Source: Saprospira grandis DSM 2844 (GTDB lineage: Bacteria > Bacteroidota > Bacteroidia > Chitinophagales > Saprospiraceae). Taken from it: 64,000 bases of DNA. The translations under genes were made by a program, and so were the position numbers. Under the pieces are notes generated by a model. It was not told where the DNA came from and did no database searches. It saw only the letters and a list, made by a program, of their open reading frames with translations. The stretch covers positions 926,035 through 990,034 of the forward strand of contig NZ_JH719942.1 in assembly GCF_000275825.1 (NCBI RefSeq). The letters are read 5' to 3'. Within the stretch, counting starts at the first letter, position 1; the number at the start of each line of letters is the position of its first letter. This document shows, one piece after another, positions 33,214 to 42,261 of this stretch.

Positions 33214-33248
33214 CTAAAAAAGGCCCTTCTCAGGGAAGAGAAGAGCCT
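33214..33248 (-). terminator. Terminator of the ExbB/ExbD operon
   Basis: On the minus strand an 11-bp stem (AGGCTCTTCTC paired with GAGAAGGGCCT, one G-T pair) is followed by TTTTT. It lies 24 bp after the last stop of the operon. Confidence 0.8.
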
Positions 33249-33271
33249 ATAGAAAAGATTGCTTGTTATAA

Positions 33272-33739
33272 CTATTGTGCGCGCTTATTCGCCAAATAAC
33301 TTACTCGGCGGAAGTTAGCTTTACGCAGTTCTGTTTTTACATCGGTGATGAGTCCCATTTTCACTTCCCCATCAATTTTCATGGCACAAGTCATTTCGTT
33401 GTGGCGTTCGGGGTTAATGGCCGAGCGTTCCACATTGACAAACTGCATGATATCTTCTGGTTTAGCGAAAGCATCGTTGAGTTGGATCTTAGGAGCCGAA
33501 CCAAACTGAGCTTGATAAACGGGAGAAGGAGGACCGATGAAGATATGGCTCACCATAGATTTCTTCTCTAGCTTTTGTAGTTCGGTAGCTTGAGGAATTC
33601 TGACTCGCACCTTTACATCTGCATCACGCATTTTTGTTACTACCATAAAGAAACAGAGCAACATAAAAACGATATCGGGTAAAGAGGCGGTGGTGATACC
33701 TGGGGCATCCTTCTTTTTATTCTTCTTAAATTTAGACAT
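33272..33739 (-). CDS. ExbD/TolR family biopolymer transport protein (2)
   Basis: The 155-residue protein has one N-terminal membrane helix (about 18-37) and a periplasmic domain. The aspartate at the start of the helix (PDIVFMLLCFF) is the residue that carries protons in the ExbD/TolR/MotB family. It is the last gene of the operon; the preceding ExbD paralogue ends 18 bp upstream. It should form a proton-driven motor complex with the ExbB-like protein to energise outer-membrane processes. Two different ExbD paralogues are common in Bacteroidota. Confidence 0.9.
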   Translation of the reverse strand: MSKFKKNKKKDAPGITTASLPDIVFMLLCFFMVVTKMRDADVKVRVRIPQATELQKLEKKSMVSHIFIGPPSPVYQAQFGSAPKIQLNDAFAKPEDIMQFVNVERSAINPERHNEMTCAMKIDGEVKMGLITDVKTELRKANFRRVSYLANKRAQ

Positions 33740-33757
33740 GGTCTAGTGGTTTAAGAT

Positions 33758-34291
33758 TTAATCAAATCGAGTGGGCTCCGCTTCAGAGAGGAACTTGGGA
33801 TAATCCTCACGGATAGCCATACGGTCCTCTTTTTCTAGAGTTTGGTATGGGCGGCCAAAGCGGCGCTGGGCTTCTGACTCCCAAATGGCATTATAGGCAG
33901 CTTCTAGTTCGTTGTAGACGCCTAGGTAGGTAGAGTAATCGGTTCCATCATCATTTTGCAGCGAGATCACTGCTGCTTTGGGGTTATCTGACATAGTGGG
34001 GTCAGAACCATTGTTGGTGATAAAACGGATAGCTTTTTCCTTAAGGCTTTCTACGGGAAAGCCGGGCTCTCCTTCTACAGCAAGCTGATTGGCTCCATTG
34101 ATGACCACTTCTAGTACGTTACGAGAGTTTTTATCCTGAGGATCTAGGGGTTCATCTACCCATTGGGGCAGGGTTACCTGTAGTCCAGAATCCGTTTGAA
34201 TAGTTGTAGTAACGAGGAAGAAAACCAAGAGCAGGAAGGCGATATCGGCCATAGAGCCTGCGTTGATTTCTGGGATTTGTCTTTCAGCCAT
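33758..34291 (-). CDS. ExbD/TolR family biopolymer transport protein (1)
   Basis: The 177-residue protein has the ExbD layout: a short cytoplasmic start ([16 protein letters not shown]), one membrane helix with the key aspartate ([15 protein letters not shown]), and a periplasmic domain. It lies between a small membrane protein (18 bp upstream) and the second ExbD (18 bp downstream). It probably partners the ExbB-like protein of the same operon. Confidence 0.92.
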   Translation of the reverse strand: MAERQIPEINAGSMADIAFLLLVFFLVTTTIQTDSGLQVTLPQWVDEPLDPQDKNSRNVLEVVINGANQLAVEGEPGFPVESLKEKAIRFITNNGSDPTMSDNPKAAVISLQNDDGTDYSTYLGVYNELEAAYNAIWESEAQRRFGRPYQTLEKEDRMAIREDYPKFLSEAEPTRFD

Positions 34292-34309
34292 AATTCTTGA
34301 TTTCTATGA

Positions 34310-34792
34310 TTATGATTTAATAGTATCCCAAACTGCGGAGAAGACCCAGGCAGCGATACTGAGGAAGATCATGACCACGGCGAACAGGAGGAGGCCATCG
34401 ACAAAAGCGACATCGGCACCTTCTAGGTGGTGGTTATGGTTTCCTTGAAAGACGACCAATTCTTCGGCAGTGGGAGTAGTACCCATTGCTTTGGTGACAA
34501 AGAAAACAACCAGCATTGCTCCGGCGGTAGCTAGGAACTTGATTGATTCTTTGATATTGAACGCCATGTATAGGACAGGGCCTACAACAGCGACAATAGC
34601 ACAAATAAAAATGAGTAGATAAGTAATATTTAGCGCAGGGTTGAAGATTCCTGAAGCATAAAGCGTAGGCTTATCTGCTTGTTCTGGAAAGCCTCCAACG
34701 ATCGCGAAGATAGAGATGAGAGACAATAGGGCACCTAAAGAGAAGCTAATTGTCACCCCATGCTTTTTCAAAAACTGATATGCACCGTTCAT
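34310..34792 (-). CDS. Small membrane protein of the ExbB/ExbD operon
   Basis: The 160-residue protein has four hydrophobic segments (about 15-33, 50-75, 84-102 and 132-152) linked by short polar loops. No motif is recognised. It lies between the ExbB-like gene (40 bp upstream) and the first ExbD. A gene in this position recurs in Bacteroidota ExbB operons as far as I recall, but its role is not known to me. Confidence 0.75.
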   Translation of the reverse strand: MNGAYQFLKKHGVTISFSLGALLSLISIFAIVGGFPEQADKPTLYASGIFNPALNITYLLIFICAIVAVVGPVLYMAFNIKESIKFLATAGAMLVVFFVTKAMGTTPTAEELVVFQGNHNHHLEGADVAFVDGLLLFAVVMIFLSIAAWVFSAVWDTIKS

Positions 34793-34832
34793 AAGGCATT
34801 TCTGATTTTTGGATGTGAATGGAGAAAATCAA

Positions 34833-35717
34833 TTAGGCTTCTTTGCCATTATTGTTGTAGCCGTTATCTAGGAGGATATCAATCATAGAGATTGTAGCAT
34901 CTTCCATTTTGTTAGATAGAGAGTCTACTTTGTTGGTAATCAAGTTGTAGAAAATCTGTAGGATAATCGCTGTGATCAGACCAAATACGGTAGTCAAAAG
35001 GGCTACTTTAATACCACCTGCTACATCAGAGGGGCGGATATCACCGGCGGCTTCGATCGCATCAAAGGCTGAGATCATACCGATTACCGTACCCATAAAG
35101 CCCAACATAGGAGCGAGAGCGATAAATAGCGCCAACCAAACCAAGCCTTTTTCTAGGAGGCCCATTTGTACGCTACCGTTAGAAACGATGGCTTTTTCTA
35201 CAGCGTCTAGGCCGTTATCTACGCGGCGGAGGCCTTCTCCGAGTACTTCGGCGGTAGGGCCAGGAGTAGCTTTGCAAAGCTCATGAGCGCCAGAAATATC
35301 GTTGGTGCGAACATGCTCCTCAATTTTGGTCAACAACTTTTTGGTGTTGATGGTGGCCAAGCTAAGCGTGATAATACGCTCAATAGCTACAGCCAAACCA
35401 AGGATCAAACAAACCAATACGAAGGTCATGAATTCCCAACCTCCATCGATATAGTATTTCTTAATTTGCTGGTAGAAGGTTACTTTTTCTGTTTCAGCAT
35501 CTGCAGTTTCTACATCAGCGCCAGATTCTTCTTCTGGGGCGGCTTCTGGAGTTTCTTCAGGAGTCGCAGCGGGGTCGGCTCCATCTTCTGGAGTTCCCTC
35601 TTCTACTTGTTCAGTAGGGTCGCCGTCTGCAGCGGGAGGATCTTGGGCATAAAGCGCCGTGGTTGAAATCGTTGCTCCCAAAACAAGCACAAGCAACAAA
35701 GCAAACAATCTTTTCAT
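34833..35717 (-). CDS. MotA/TolQ/ExbB proton channel family protein
   Basis: The 294-residue protein starts with a signal-like helix (LFALLLVLVLGATISTTALYAQ). A long acidic, proline-rich periplasmic stretch (about 25-77) follows, then three membrane helices (about 95-115, 195-220 and 240-265). The ExbB/TolQ signature lies in the last two helices (LAPMLGFMGTVIGMISAF, VALLTTVFGLITAI). The extra exported acidic region is typical of Bacteroidota ExbB proteins. It heads the operon ExbB, small membrane protein, ExbD, ExbD. Confidence 0.93.
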   Translation of the reverse strand: MKRLFALLLVLVLGATISTTALYAQDPPAADGDPTEQVEEGTPEDGADPAATPEETPEAAPEEESGADVETADAETEKVTFYQQIKKYYIDGGWEFMTFVLVCLILGLAVAIERIITLSLATINTKKLLTKIEEHVRTNDISGAHELCKATPGPTAEVLGEGLRRVDNGLDAVEKAIVSNGSVQMGLLEKGLVWLALFIALAPMLGFMGTVIGMISAFDAIEAAGDIRPSDVAGGIKVALLTTVFGLITAIILQIFYNLITNKVDSLSNKMEDATISMIDILLDNGYNNNGKEA

Positions 35718-35820
35718 AATAGATGTGCGATTTAACAGTTTTTCGGAAAATTACTTTTCGTCTTTGCCAAGAAGCAAGAAATTACTTCTTAGAAAGCAGC
35801 TGTAAAGTTAAAGTGTAGTT

Positions 35821-35854
35821 GAAAATTTGAGCGCCTAAATTGCTTCAGGCGCTC
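35821..35854 (-). terminator. Terminator of tRNA-Ser
   Basis: GAGCGCCT paired with AGGCGCTC, followed on the minus strand by an A/T-rich run with TTTT, 10 bp after the tRNA 3' end. Confidence 0.8.
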
Positions 35855-35862
35855 GAAAATTA

Positions 35863-35950
<88 letters not shown>

Positions 35951-35954
35951 TGTT

Positions 35955-36195
35955 ACTTCCTTGGCCCTTGGGCTTTTGGAACCGCACAAAATTTGTAAAA
36001 TAAAGTTATAAAACAAAATTTTTTTTAAGCCTAAATTAACAAGCGCCTTTTTTTAGCTTTCATTTTGCCTTATTTCCTTCATTTTCAGGAGCCGCCTAAT
36101 TTTCTTTTATCCTTAGCCTTTTGGGCCAATCTTTGTTTTATAGACGCCTCTTTTTAAAAAAGGGGTGTGCGGCCCTCTTTTTTTTCTAAAAAAAC
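35955..36195. other. Intergenic DNA without recognisable feature
   Basis: About 240 bp of T-rich DNA between tRNA-Ser and a subtype-1 repeat. It should contain the tRNA promoter. I see no gene in it. Confidence 0.45.
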
Positions 36196-36215
36196 TGATT
36201 TGGAGTAGCTCCTTG

Positions 36216-36374
36216 CGTTTAGGGAGGGCCAAAGGCCCGACGGCTGAGGGATGGAAAAGGGGGGCCGCAGGCCAGACCAAGCAAAACGAGCGCTAGCGAA
36301 GTTTTGCGAAGGGCCGAGCAGACCTGCGAGCCCTGACACAGCCCGACCCGACCAAAGGGAGGGGCAGCCCCAAA
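36216..36374 (-). repeat. GC-rich hairpin-array repeat, subtype 1, bracketed by an inverted repeat
   Basis: Minus-strand copy with a central hairpin GCAAAAC...GTTTTGC around a 13-base loop and the CCATCCCTCAGCC end. An 11-bp inverted repeat (ATTTGGAGTAG at 36198, CTACTCCAAAT at 36386) encloses the whole element just downstream of hpd. Confidence 0.85.
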
Positions 36375-36403
36375 ACAAAAACGACCTACTCCAAATTATC
36401 ATC

Positions 36404-37498
36404 TTAAAGGGTTCCTCTTAGCTCTTGCTCCCGCTCGATGGCTTCAAACAAGGCCTTGAAGTTTCCTTTGCCAAAAGATTGGGCGCCACAACGCTGAATA
36501 ATTTCATAGAAAACGGTGGGGCGATCCTGTACCGGCTTGGTAAAAATCTGTAGCAAATAGCCATCTTCATCTCGGTCGATCAAAATATTGAGTTTTTTCA
36601 ACTCTTCCAAATCCTCTTCAATTTTGCCTACTCGGTCCAAGACCGTATCATAGTAATTATCGGGCACATAAAGGAAGTCTACCCCATTGGCTCTCAACTG
36701 ACTAACGGTCTCGATGATATTTTCTGTGGCTACGGCAATATGTTGTACGCCGCCGCCCTGATAAAAGTCAATGTACTCCTCAATTTGCGACTTTTTGCGG
36801 CCTTCTGCGGGCTCATTAATTGGGAACTTCACATAGCCATTTCCATTAGAAACCACCTTACTCATTAGGGCCGTATAGTCGGTAGAAATATCCTTATCAT
36901 CAAAGGTAATCAGGAGGTTAAAGCCCATCACTTTTTGGTAATATTCTACCCATTTATTCATCTCGCCCCAACCGACATTGCCCACACAATGATCAATATA
37001 TTTTAGGCCGACAGACTGGGTTTTCATGGGGCTTTCTTTGGCCATATAGCCCGGCATAAATGCGCCCTTATAATTTTTGCGCTCGACAAAAGTGTGCACG
37101 GTTTCGCCATAAGTATAAATACCGGCCAGCTTCACTTCGCCCTCTTCATCGCTCAAGGTTTTAGGCTCAAAAGCCGATTTTGCCCCTCTTTCTAGGGCCA
37201 CTTTATAGGCATTTTCTGCATCATCTACCCAAAGGGCCAAAGTTTTCACCCCATCGCCATGCTTTTTCACATGCTCCGCTACAGGATGATCGGGTACTAG
37301 GGCCGAAGTTAAAAGCAAGCGGATTTTGCCCTGCTCCAATACATAGGTGCAAAGCTCCTTATCGCCAGTCTCCAAACCTCTATAAGCGACCAACTTATAG
37401 CCAAAAGCCGTTTGATAATAGTGGGCCGATTGCTTGGCATTTCCCACATAAAACTCCACATGATCGGTCCCCAATAGGGGCATTGCATCTTGGTTCAT
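36404..37498 (-). CDS. hpd: 4-hydroxyphenylpyruvate dioxygenase
   Basis: HPD converts 4-hydroxyphenylpyruvate to homogentisate in tyrosine degradation, using a non-haem iron. The 364-residue protein has two VOC-type beta-alpha repeats. Iron ligands are visible as H170 (YIDHCVGN), H253 (VQHIAVATENI) and E332 (VFYEIIQR). The C-terminal gate region and the RDED loop are present. No homogentisate dioxygenase gene is adjacent. A repeat copy bracketed by an inverted repeat follows the stop. Confidence 0.96.
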   Translation of the reverse strand: MNQDAMPLLGTDHVEFYVGNAKQSAHYYQTAFGYKLVAYRGLETGDKELCTYVLEQGKIRLLLTSALVPDHPVAEHVKKHGDGVKTLALWVDDAENAYKVALERGAKSAFEPKTLSDEEGEVKLAGIYTYGETVHTFVERKNYKGAFMPGYMAKESPMKTQSVGLKYIDHCVGNVGWGEMNKWVEYYQKVMGFNLLITFDDKDISTDYTALMSKVVSNGNGYVKFPINEPAEGRKKSQIEEYIDFYQGGGVQHIAVATENIIETVSQLRANGVDFLYVPDNYYDTVLDRVGKIEEDLEELKKLNILIDRDEDGYLLQIFTKPVQDRPTVFYEIIQRCGAQSFGKGNFKALFEAIEREQELRGTL

Positions 37499-37582
37499 GT
37501 TACTGTTTTTTTTAACGTATTTAGATGATCTTGCTGTTTAGCGCCTAAACTTAAGGAATTTTTAGCGCTTTTTACTGTTTTT

Positions 37583-37709
37583 TGGGGCTGCCCCTTCCTT
37601 CGGTCGGGTCGGGCTGTGTCGTGGCTCGCAGGTCTGCTCGGCCCTGCGGGGCTTTCGCTTCGCTTCAGCCCCTGGGTCTGCGGCTTCGCCGCCCCACTTT
37701 CCATCCCTC
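37583..37709 (+). repeat. GC-rich hairpin-array repeat, subtype 1
   Basis: GGGGCTGCCCC, short CTTCCTTCGGTCGGG hairpin, GTCGGGCTGTGTCGTGGCTCGC, central hairpin GGGGCT...AGCCCC around a CTTCGCTTC-type loop, GGC-TTC-GCC and the end CCATCCCTCAGCC. Confidence 0.86.
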
Positions 37710-37869
37710 AGCCAGATTTAATCGCGCTGCTTTGGCCATAGTTTGCTATGAATTTTCTGCTAGGCCAGCTATTTTTTAAGGGCATAGCCTTCGCTATGGC
37801 CGAGAAAAATAGGGCCGACTAGCGGGAAATTGCTGCAAACTATAAAAGTGAGTGCGTTTAAATCTGGCT
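37710..37869. repeat. 160-nt imperfect inverted repeat
   Basis: The left arm starts AGCCAGATTTA (37710) and the right arm ends TAAATCTGGCT (37869), an exact 11-bp match. Inner matches include ATAGTTTGC/GCAAACTAT, AATTT...AAATT, CTAGGCC-like blocks, CTATTTTT/AAAAATAG and a tip CATAGC-CTTC-GCTATG. It directly adjoins the end of the subtype-1 repeat. Confidence 0.8.
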
Positions 37870-37899
37870 ATTGCCTGCGGCCCTTCGGGCCTGTAGGAC

Positions 37900-39555
37900 C
37901 TAAAAATCTTGTCCTCGCTCTAGCATATTCCAACGCAAGCCTAGGCGGCCCCAAAGCGCCTGCGGGCTTTCTGTTAGGCCAGTTATTTTTTCTTGGCGGA
38001 AAGATAGGCCCAGGTCTACAAATAAATTGTGGCGCAGCTGATAGCTGCCCAATAGGTCCAGATATAATAAATGCGTGGCCAGCCCCTGCCCTATTTGGTT
38101 GCCATATTCCTGTTCTCTAGTAATATAAGAAAGGTGGATATTGCTGCCCCAGTTGCTGCCGCTGCTATCCTGCCCATAAAAGGCATAAGTACATTGGGCC
38201 CGAAGCTGTAGTTTGGGCATCGGTTGATAGCGAATAATGGCCAAAAACTCTCTAAAGTTGGCCCCTAGTGGATGGGCCAAAGGCTGATTATAATGCGTAT
38301 AACTTGCCGAGCTATCTCTAAAGGTATAGGTATAGGGACGAACCGTATTAAACTCCAATTGCAGATCTAGATGATTGATATTGGCTAGATTTCGGTATTT
38401 GAGGCCCAATTGCAGGCCCTGTTTGTTGGCCCACCAGCCACCATTGGCCGCAGAAGGTGAACGGAAGACCTCTGAAAATACAAACTCATCAATGACCACT
38501 TGTCCATAAAAAGCAAAGCGCCGCAGAAAATCCCAGCGGAAATTGAGGCCCAGCATGGCATTATCTGGGCTGCCCAGGCCCTGCTCTACTGCCCGATAAA
38601 AAATAAGGGGATTGAGATATTGCAACTCAAATCCTTGCTCTCGACCGAAAACGATGGCCTCAAACAAGCCGATTTGTAGGTTTTTGCTCAGTTTGAGGTC
38701 TAGATAATGCGCTGCCAAATACTTTTTGGGATAGAGCCCATTGGCTATGGGCGCATGATCCTGCGTCAATTCTGCAAAGATATTGCGGTAATGCAAGCGC
38801 CAAATGCGAGTATCTAGTTGCAGATAAAAATAGTTGTTCGAGAAATCGGACAGAAGCAAAGAGCGGTGCCCATCGCCAATAAAATGGCGGCCATGGCCCA
38901 AGCGGGCCGAGATATAGGGCATGAGCTGAACCCCAATATGTCCCTGGGCCAGAAGATAATCTACTCCATCTTCTGGCGCATCGGTTAGTTGGCTGTCATA
39001 TACCTTATAAAAGCCCGCTCCGGGCACCGCCCCAAACTGGCTAATTCGCTTTTGGATATGGGTGGAATAAGCCGCTTGATTTTCGGTTAAAGTGGTAGAA
39101 AAAAACAGCCGTTTAGCAATATCGCCCTCTAGGCGCAAGCCTCTACGGTTGAGGAAAAGCAGGTTTTGGCTTCCATCTTCTAGGCGCTCTCCTCCGGCTT
39201 GCAGATGCAATAAGGGATTGACCGAAAAATAGAAATCGCCAGCTTGCAAGGCATATAGATTGGCCTTTTGTCTGTAGAAATGCGACCAAAAACTTTTGGC
39301 TGCGGGGGCCAGGCTATCCCAAAGGGCATTATCGGCTAAAAGATAGCTAGAGTCTGGACTTTGGCTGGCTAGTTTGCGCAGATCGCTGCGCAAAAAGGGC
39401 CGCAGACTGCTATGTGGTCCTTCTAATTGTGGGGCAAGGGTCTGTGCTCGGTCCAGATAATCATCTGAAGGGCCCTGCAGGGGGCTATATTGGCTAGTTT
39501 GGGCCCAAAGATTAGCCGAAAGCAGCAAGGGCAGAAAATAAATGAGCGTTTTCAT
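37900..39555 (-). CDS. Wzi/RemB-like outer-membrane beta-barrel protein
   Basis: The 551-residue protein has a signal peptide (IYFLPLLLSANLWAQ). A helical region of about 90 residues follows, then a large beta-barrel. The blocks RLGHGRHFIGDG, FSNNYFYLQLDTR and LNPLIFYRAVE are typical of the capsule-assembly Wzi family and of the gliding-motility protein RemB, which share this domain. It may bind surface polysaccharide. A second barrel gene lies 9 bp upstream, so the two form an operon. I cannot tell Wzi from RemB by eye. Confidence 0.75.
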   Translation of the reverse strand: MKTLIYFLPLLLSANLWAQTSQYSPLQGPSDDYLDRAQTLAPQLEGPHSSLRPFLRSDLRKLASQSPDSSYLLADNALWDSLAPAAKSFWSHFYRQKANLYALQAGDFYFSVNPLLHLQAGGERLEDGSQNLLFLNRRGLRLEGDIAKRLFFSTTLTENQAAYSTHIQKRISQFGAVPGAGFYKVYDSQLTDAPEDGVDYLLAQGHIGVQLMPYISARLGHGRHFIGDGHRSLLLSDFSNNYFYLQLDTRIWRLHYRNIFAELTQDHAPIANGLYPKKYLAAHYLDLKLSKNLQIGLFEAIVFGREQGFELQYLNPLIFYRAVEQGLGSPDNAMLGLNFRWDFLRRFAFYGQVVIDEFVFSEVFRSPSAANGGWWANKQGLQLGLKYRNLANINHLDLQLEFNTVRPYTYTFRDSSASYTHYNQPLAHPLGANFREFLAIIRYQPMPKLQLRAQCTYAFYGQDSSGSNWGSNIHLSYITREQEYGNQIGQGLATHLLYLDLLGSYQLRHNLFVDLGLSFRQEKITGLTESPQALWGRLGLRWNMLERGQDF

Positions 39556-39564
39556 GAAAACGAA

Positions 39565-40188
39565 TTAGAGCGTAAAGATGGCCCGCAGGCTAAACATATA
39601 GGGATTAAAATAAGTGTCCTTACGGATATTCATGGGGGCTCTTTGCCAGCGAGCATTGAGGCCCCAATTTTTGGTAAAGTAAAAGGTCAGGTCGGCCACA
39701 ATCATAACATAATCCTTGCGGAAGTTATCAATTACGGCGGGATCATCCTGCCCATTGACTTCTACGGTGGCATTGAGGATGCGATTATAGGAGAGGCCTG
39801 CCCCAAACTGCATACGGTGGTAGCTATCCTTGCCATCTTCTGTAGTAATTTCCCAATCTTTGAGTAAGATAAGGACCGGCACCTCTATATTATTGAGGTG
39901 TAGGTAGAAGTTGCGAGGCGCCCCCTGAAGAGAGGGAGACTGGCTGCCTTGCTGAGAGAAAAGAATCTCTACGCCTAGGTCCCAAATGGGCGCCAAACGG
40001 GCCGTTCCTCTGGCGCCAAGGTTTAGGCCGGGCTTAGTATAGCCTGCGGCATCATCGCCATCTATTTGGGCCATATTTATTCCAGCAATAATACTAGCCG
40101 AAAAGCGATTCTGATAATCTGAAGACTGCGCCTGAAGCTGTAGCGCTCCAATCCATAAGGCAAGAAAGCATAAGATATTAAGTCGCAT
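39565..40188 (-). CDS. PorT-like outer-membrane beta-barrel protein
   Basis: The 207-residue protein has a signal peptide (CFLALWIGALQLQAQ) and eight predicted barrel strands. It starts with SIIAGINMAQIDGDD, a hallmark of the Bacteroidota 'outer membrane protein beta-barrel' group that includes PorT. It ends with an aromatic-flanked strand (YMFSLRAIFTL). It is the first gene of a two-gene operon with the Wzi/RemB-like gene. Confidence 0.75.
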   Translation of the reverse strand: MRLNILCFLALWIGALQLQAQSSDYQNRFSASIIAGINMAQIDGDDAAGYTKPGLNLGARGTARLAPIWDLGVEILFSQQGSQSPSLQGAPRNFYLHLNNIEVPVLILLKDWEITTEDGKDSYHRMQFGAGLSYNRILNATVEVNGQDDPAVIDNFRKDYVMIVADLTFYFTKNWGLNARWQRAPMNIRKDTYFNPYMFSLRAIFTL

Positions 40189-40243
40189 AATACATTTTAT
40201 TTAATGTGAAGGGCTCAAAATACTGCGCTTTTAGGGGATTGGG

Positions 40244-40264
40244 AAGGCGGGGGCTGTTTTTTAT
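40244..40264. repeat. 21-bp direct repeat, left flank of the DUF262-HEPN cassette
   Basis: AAGGCGGGGGCTGTTTTTTAT here matches 20 of 21 bases of the sequence at 42262-42282. The two copies lie on either side of the DUF262-HEPN gene pair, 2018 bp apart. Confidence 0.75.
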
Positions 40265-40278
40265 CATTTTGGAAAATA

Positions 40279-40314
40279 GAAACGGTCTATAGGCTCTTCC
40301 CTATAGACCGTTTG
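40279..40314 (-). terminator. Terminator of the DUF262-HEPN operon
   Basis: A 14-bp stem (AAACGGTCTATAGG / CCTATAGACCGTTT, loop of about 6) directly after the HEPN gene stop, followed by a T-rich stretch on the minus strand. Confidence 0.85.
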
Positions 40315-41043
40315 TTACGGGCTTTTTAAATATGTTTTATTATTAAGTGCTACAAGCATTCTTTCAATTATTTCAGCCATTAAATCACCTAATAATAGCT
40401 TGTAGTCGTTATAGTCTTTCTGATCGATTTTAGAAGCTGTAAGTGACCCAGCTCCATGTGCTATACGATTTCGACTGTCTAACAAACTCTTTAGGTCTCT
40501 TTCCAAAAAATGTTGGGCTCCTGATAAACCTTCATGGACCTTTGAAAACTTTTCAATACCAAATAAAATCAAGCGATCATTCATGACCTTAAATCCCAAA
40601 TTACTATTTGTGTTAATTATCGTGTTTAACTTAATTGGGTTCTCTGTAACAGTAGTTTCAAATTTTTGGTAGAATCTAATTTTCTGAGTTATTTTTTGAG
40701 GAGAATTAACCAATTGGCTAACCTGATCTTCAAGATGACGGACAATAATGCTATCTAAAAGATCAAATAATTCCACCTTCGCTCTTATCATCTCTTGATT
40801 TAAGAAGGAAATATATTCTGCAAGTAAATTTTGAAAAAAACCTTCCCAAGCAGCATAAAGCATAGCTATAGATTGCTGAGAAAGTATATTTTGCTGAACT
40901 TCTTTGAACGCTCCCCTAGTAGGCTTAATAAATGAAATATCTTCAATTTCTCTAAATAGCTCCAAATAATTATCTAGTAAGTTTTCAGTCGTTTGCTTAA
41001 AATCGTCTATTGTCATTTGTTTATTATTTCTAAATGCTATCAC
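40315..41043 (-). CDS. MAE_28990/MAE_18760-like HEPN nuclease family protein
   Basis: The 242-residue protein is all-helical. It carries the HEPN RNase motif Rx4H as RNRIAHG (residues 191-197), preceded by a long helix (LERDLKSLLDS). The N-terminal block AMLYAAWEGFFQNLLAEYI fits the MAE_28990/MAE_18760 HEPN group. HEPN proteins of this type often cut RNA. The GTG start overlaps the TGA stop of the DUF262 gene, so translation is coupled; an ATG at 41016 (MTIDDFK) is an alternative start. AT-rich codons differ from the core genome. Confidence 0.8.
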   Translation of the reverse strand: MIAFRNNKQMTIDDFKQTTENLLDNYLELFREIEDISFIKPTRGAFKEVQQNILSQQSIAMLYAAWEGFFQNLLAEYISFLNQEMIRAKVELFDLLDSIIVRHLEDQVSQLVNSPQKITQKIRFYQKFETTVTENPIKLNTIINTNSNLGFKVMNDRLILFGIEKFSKVHEGLSGAQHFLERDLKSLLDSRNRIAHGAGSLTASKIDQKDYNDYKLLLGDLMAEIIERMLVALNNKTYLKSP

Positions 41044-42185
41044 TCGCTAAATAAAGAGACTGCTCTTGTCAAACGATTTCTTGTTCGACTTCTAGAATTT
41101 GAAGCAGAGCCTGAGGCCTGTCTAAACACTGCATCTTCTTTTAATTCCTCTATTTTTCTTCTTAGGGCATCATAGTCATCTACAAAGCGTTCAAAGTTTT
41201 GCTCTAGGCCTATACAAATACCATCAAATAAAGCAGGAGTAAATTGGCCTCCCTGATTTTTAAAAATATTCTCATCCCCTAATTCCAACAAAAGATTAAA
41301 CACCTTTTCAAAATTTGATACAAAAGGCTCCTTCTCAAAGGATGGGTTTTTTGAGAGCTTTTGCATAAAGTTATCTAAGAAAACCTCCATTTTATCGCTA
41401 ATAGACTGATGCCTACCATTAGAGTAAGCTAAAAACCTTAAGACCAACTCTTGATTATACAATTCTTGCTTTTCAGCAGCAGACAACTGGTTTCCAACTA
41501 GACGCAAAAAGCTATCCTTCTGGCTTAACTCTAAGAGCATATCCGCTACCCTTACGCCATTATCCTCTGTCCGAAAAATAGCATTCCTAATTTCTTGTGG
41601 TTTCAACTTACTTCCGCCTGAGTTTAAGCGCTTAAACAACTCAAATCTCATCACCTTGCCAGTATACGACCTTAATATTTCTACTCGGCAGACTGCTCGT
41701 TTAATATTCAACTGCAACTTTCGGGGTAAGTCATAAAAACCATAACCTTCTAAAGCGGGTAATAAAATAGCCTTAGCTAACTTCCATTTATTCATCCCTC
41801 CCTCAGTTACATGCTCCTCACCTTCATCCTCATCCTCTAAACGAGGTGTTATTGAATAGTTTTTAGCTTCTGACAACTTCCCTAAAAAAGAAATAATGGT
41901 TGCTGTCCGCTGCAAACCATCAATGATTTCCCAGCGACCATCTTCTACTTCTAGCACAAAAATAGGGGGAATAGGAATAGCCAATAAGATTGACTCAATC
42001 AAGGCGGTTTTCTGGTCCTCCGTCCAACGGTATAAACGCTGGTATTCTGGTCGGATGATTAGTTCGTTATCGCGATACATATTAACCAGCTCCCCAAAAG
42101 AAATATTCATCCTTTCTCTAGATATTTCACTCCGTTTATTAGCTACTTGTTGTTCTAAATCTTCTTCTCTTATTTGCTGAGCCAT
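41040..42185 (-). CDS. DUF262 (GmrS-like N-terminal domain) protein
   Basis: The 381-residue protein has the DUF262 ParB-like fold: YQRLYRW at 48-54, ESILLAIPIP at 64-73 and IDGLQRTATI at 88-97. In GmrSD type IV restriction systems DUF262 binds and hydrolyses nucleotide and the partner DUF1524 domain cuts DNA. Here no DUF1524 or HNH motif follows. The C-terminal half is helical and ends in a basic Ser/Arg tail. The gene overlaps the HEPN gene by 4 bp. A two-part defence or toxin module is a reasonable inference. Confidence 0.85.
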   Translation of the reverse strand: MAQQIREEDLEQQVANKRSEISRERMNISFGELVNMYRDNELIIRPEYQRLYRWTEDQKTALIESILLAIPIPPIFVLEVEDGRWEIIDGLQRTATIISFLGKLSEAKNYSITPRLEDEDEGEEHVTEGGMNKWKLAKAILLPALEGYGFYDLPRKLQLNIKRAVCRVEILRSYTGKVMRFELFKRLNSGGSKLKPQEIRNAIFRTEDNGVRVADMLLELSQKDSFLRLVGNQLSAAEKQELYNQELVLRFLAYSNGRHQSISDKMEVFLDNFMQKLSKNPSFEKEPFVSNFEKVFNLLLELGDENIFKNQGGQFTPALFDGICIGLEQNFERFVDDYDALRRKIEELKEDAVFRQASGSASNSRSRTRNRLTRAVSLFSE

Positions 42186-42261
42186 AACTTATTTTTTAGT
42201 TTCTCCAATAGTTGAATATAGGGTGTTTTGTACTTTTTTCCAACAAAAACTAATAATAAGA

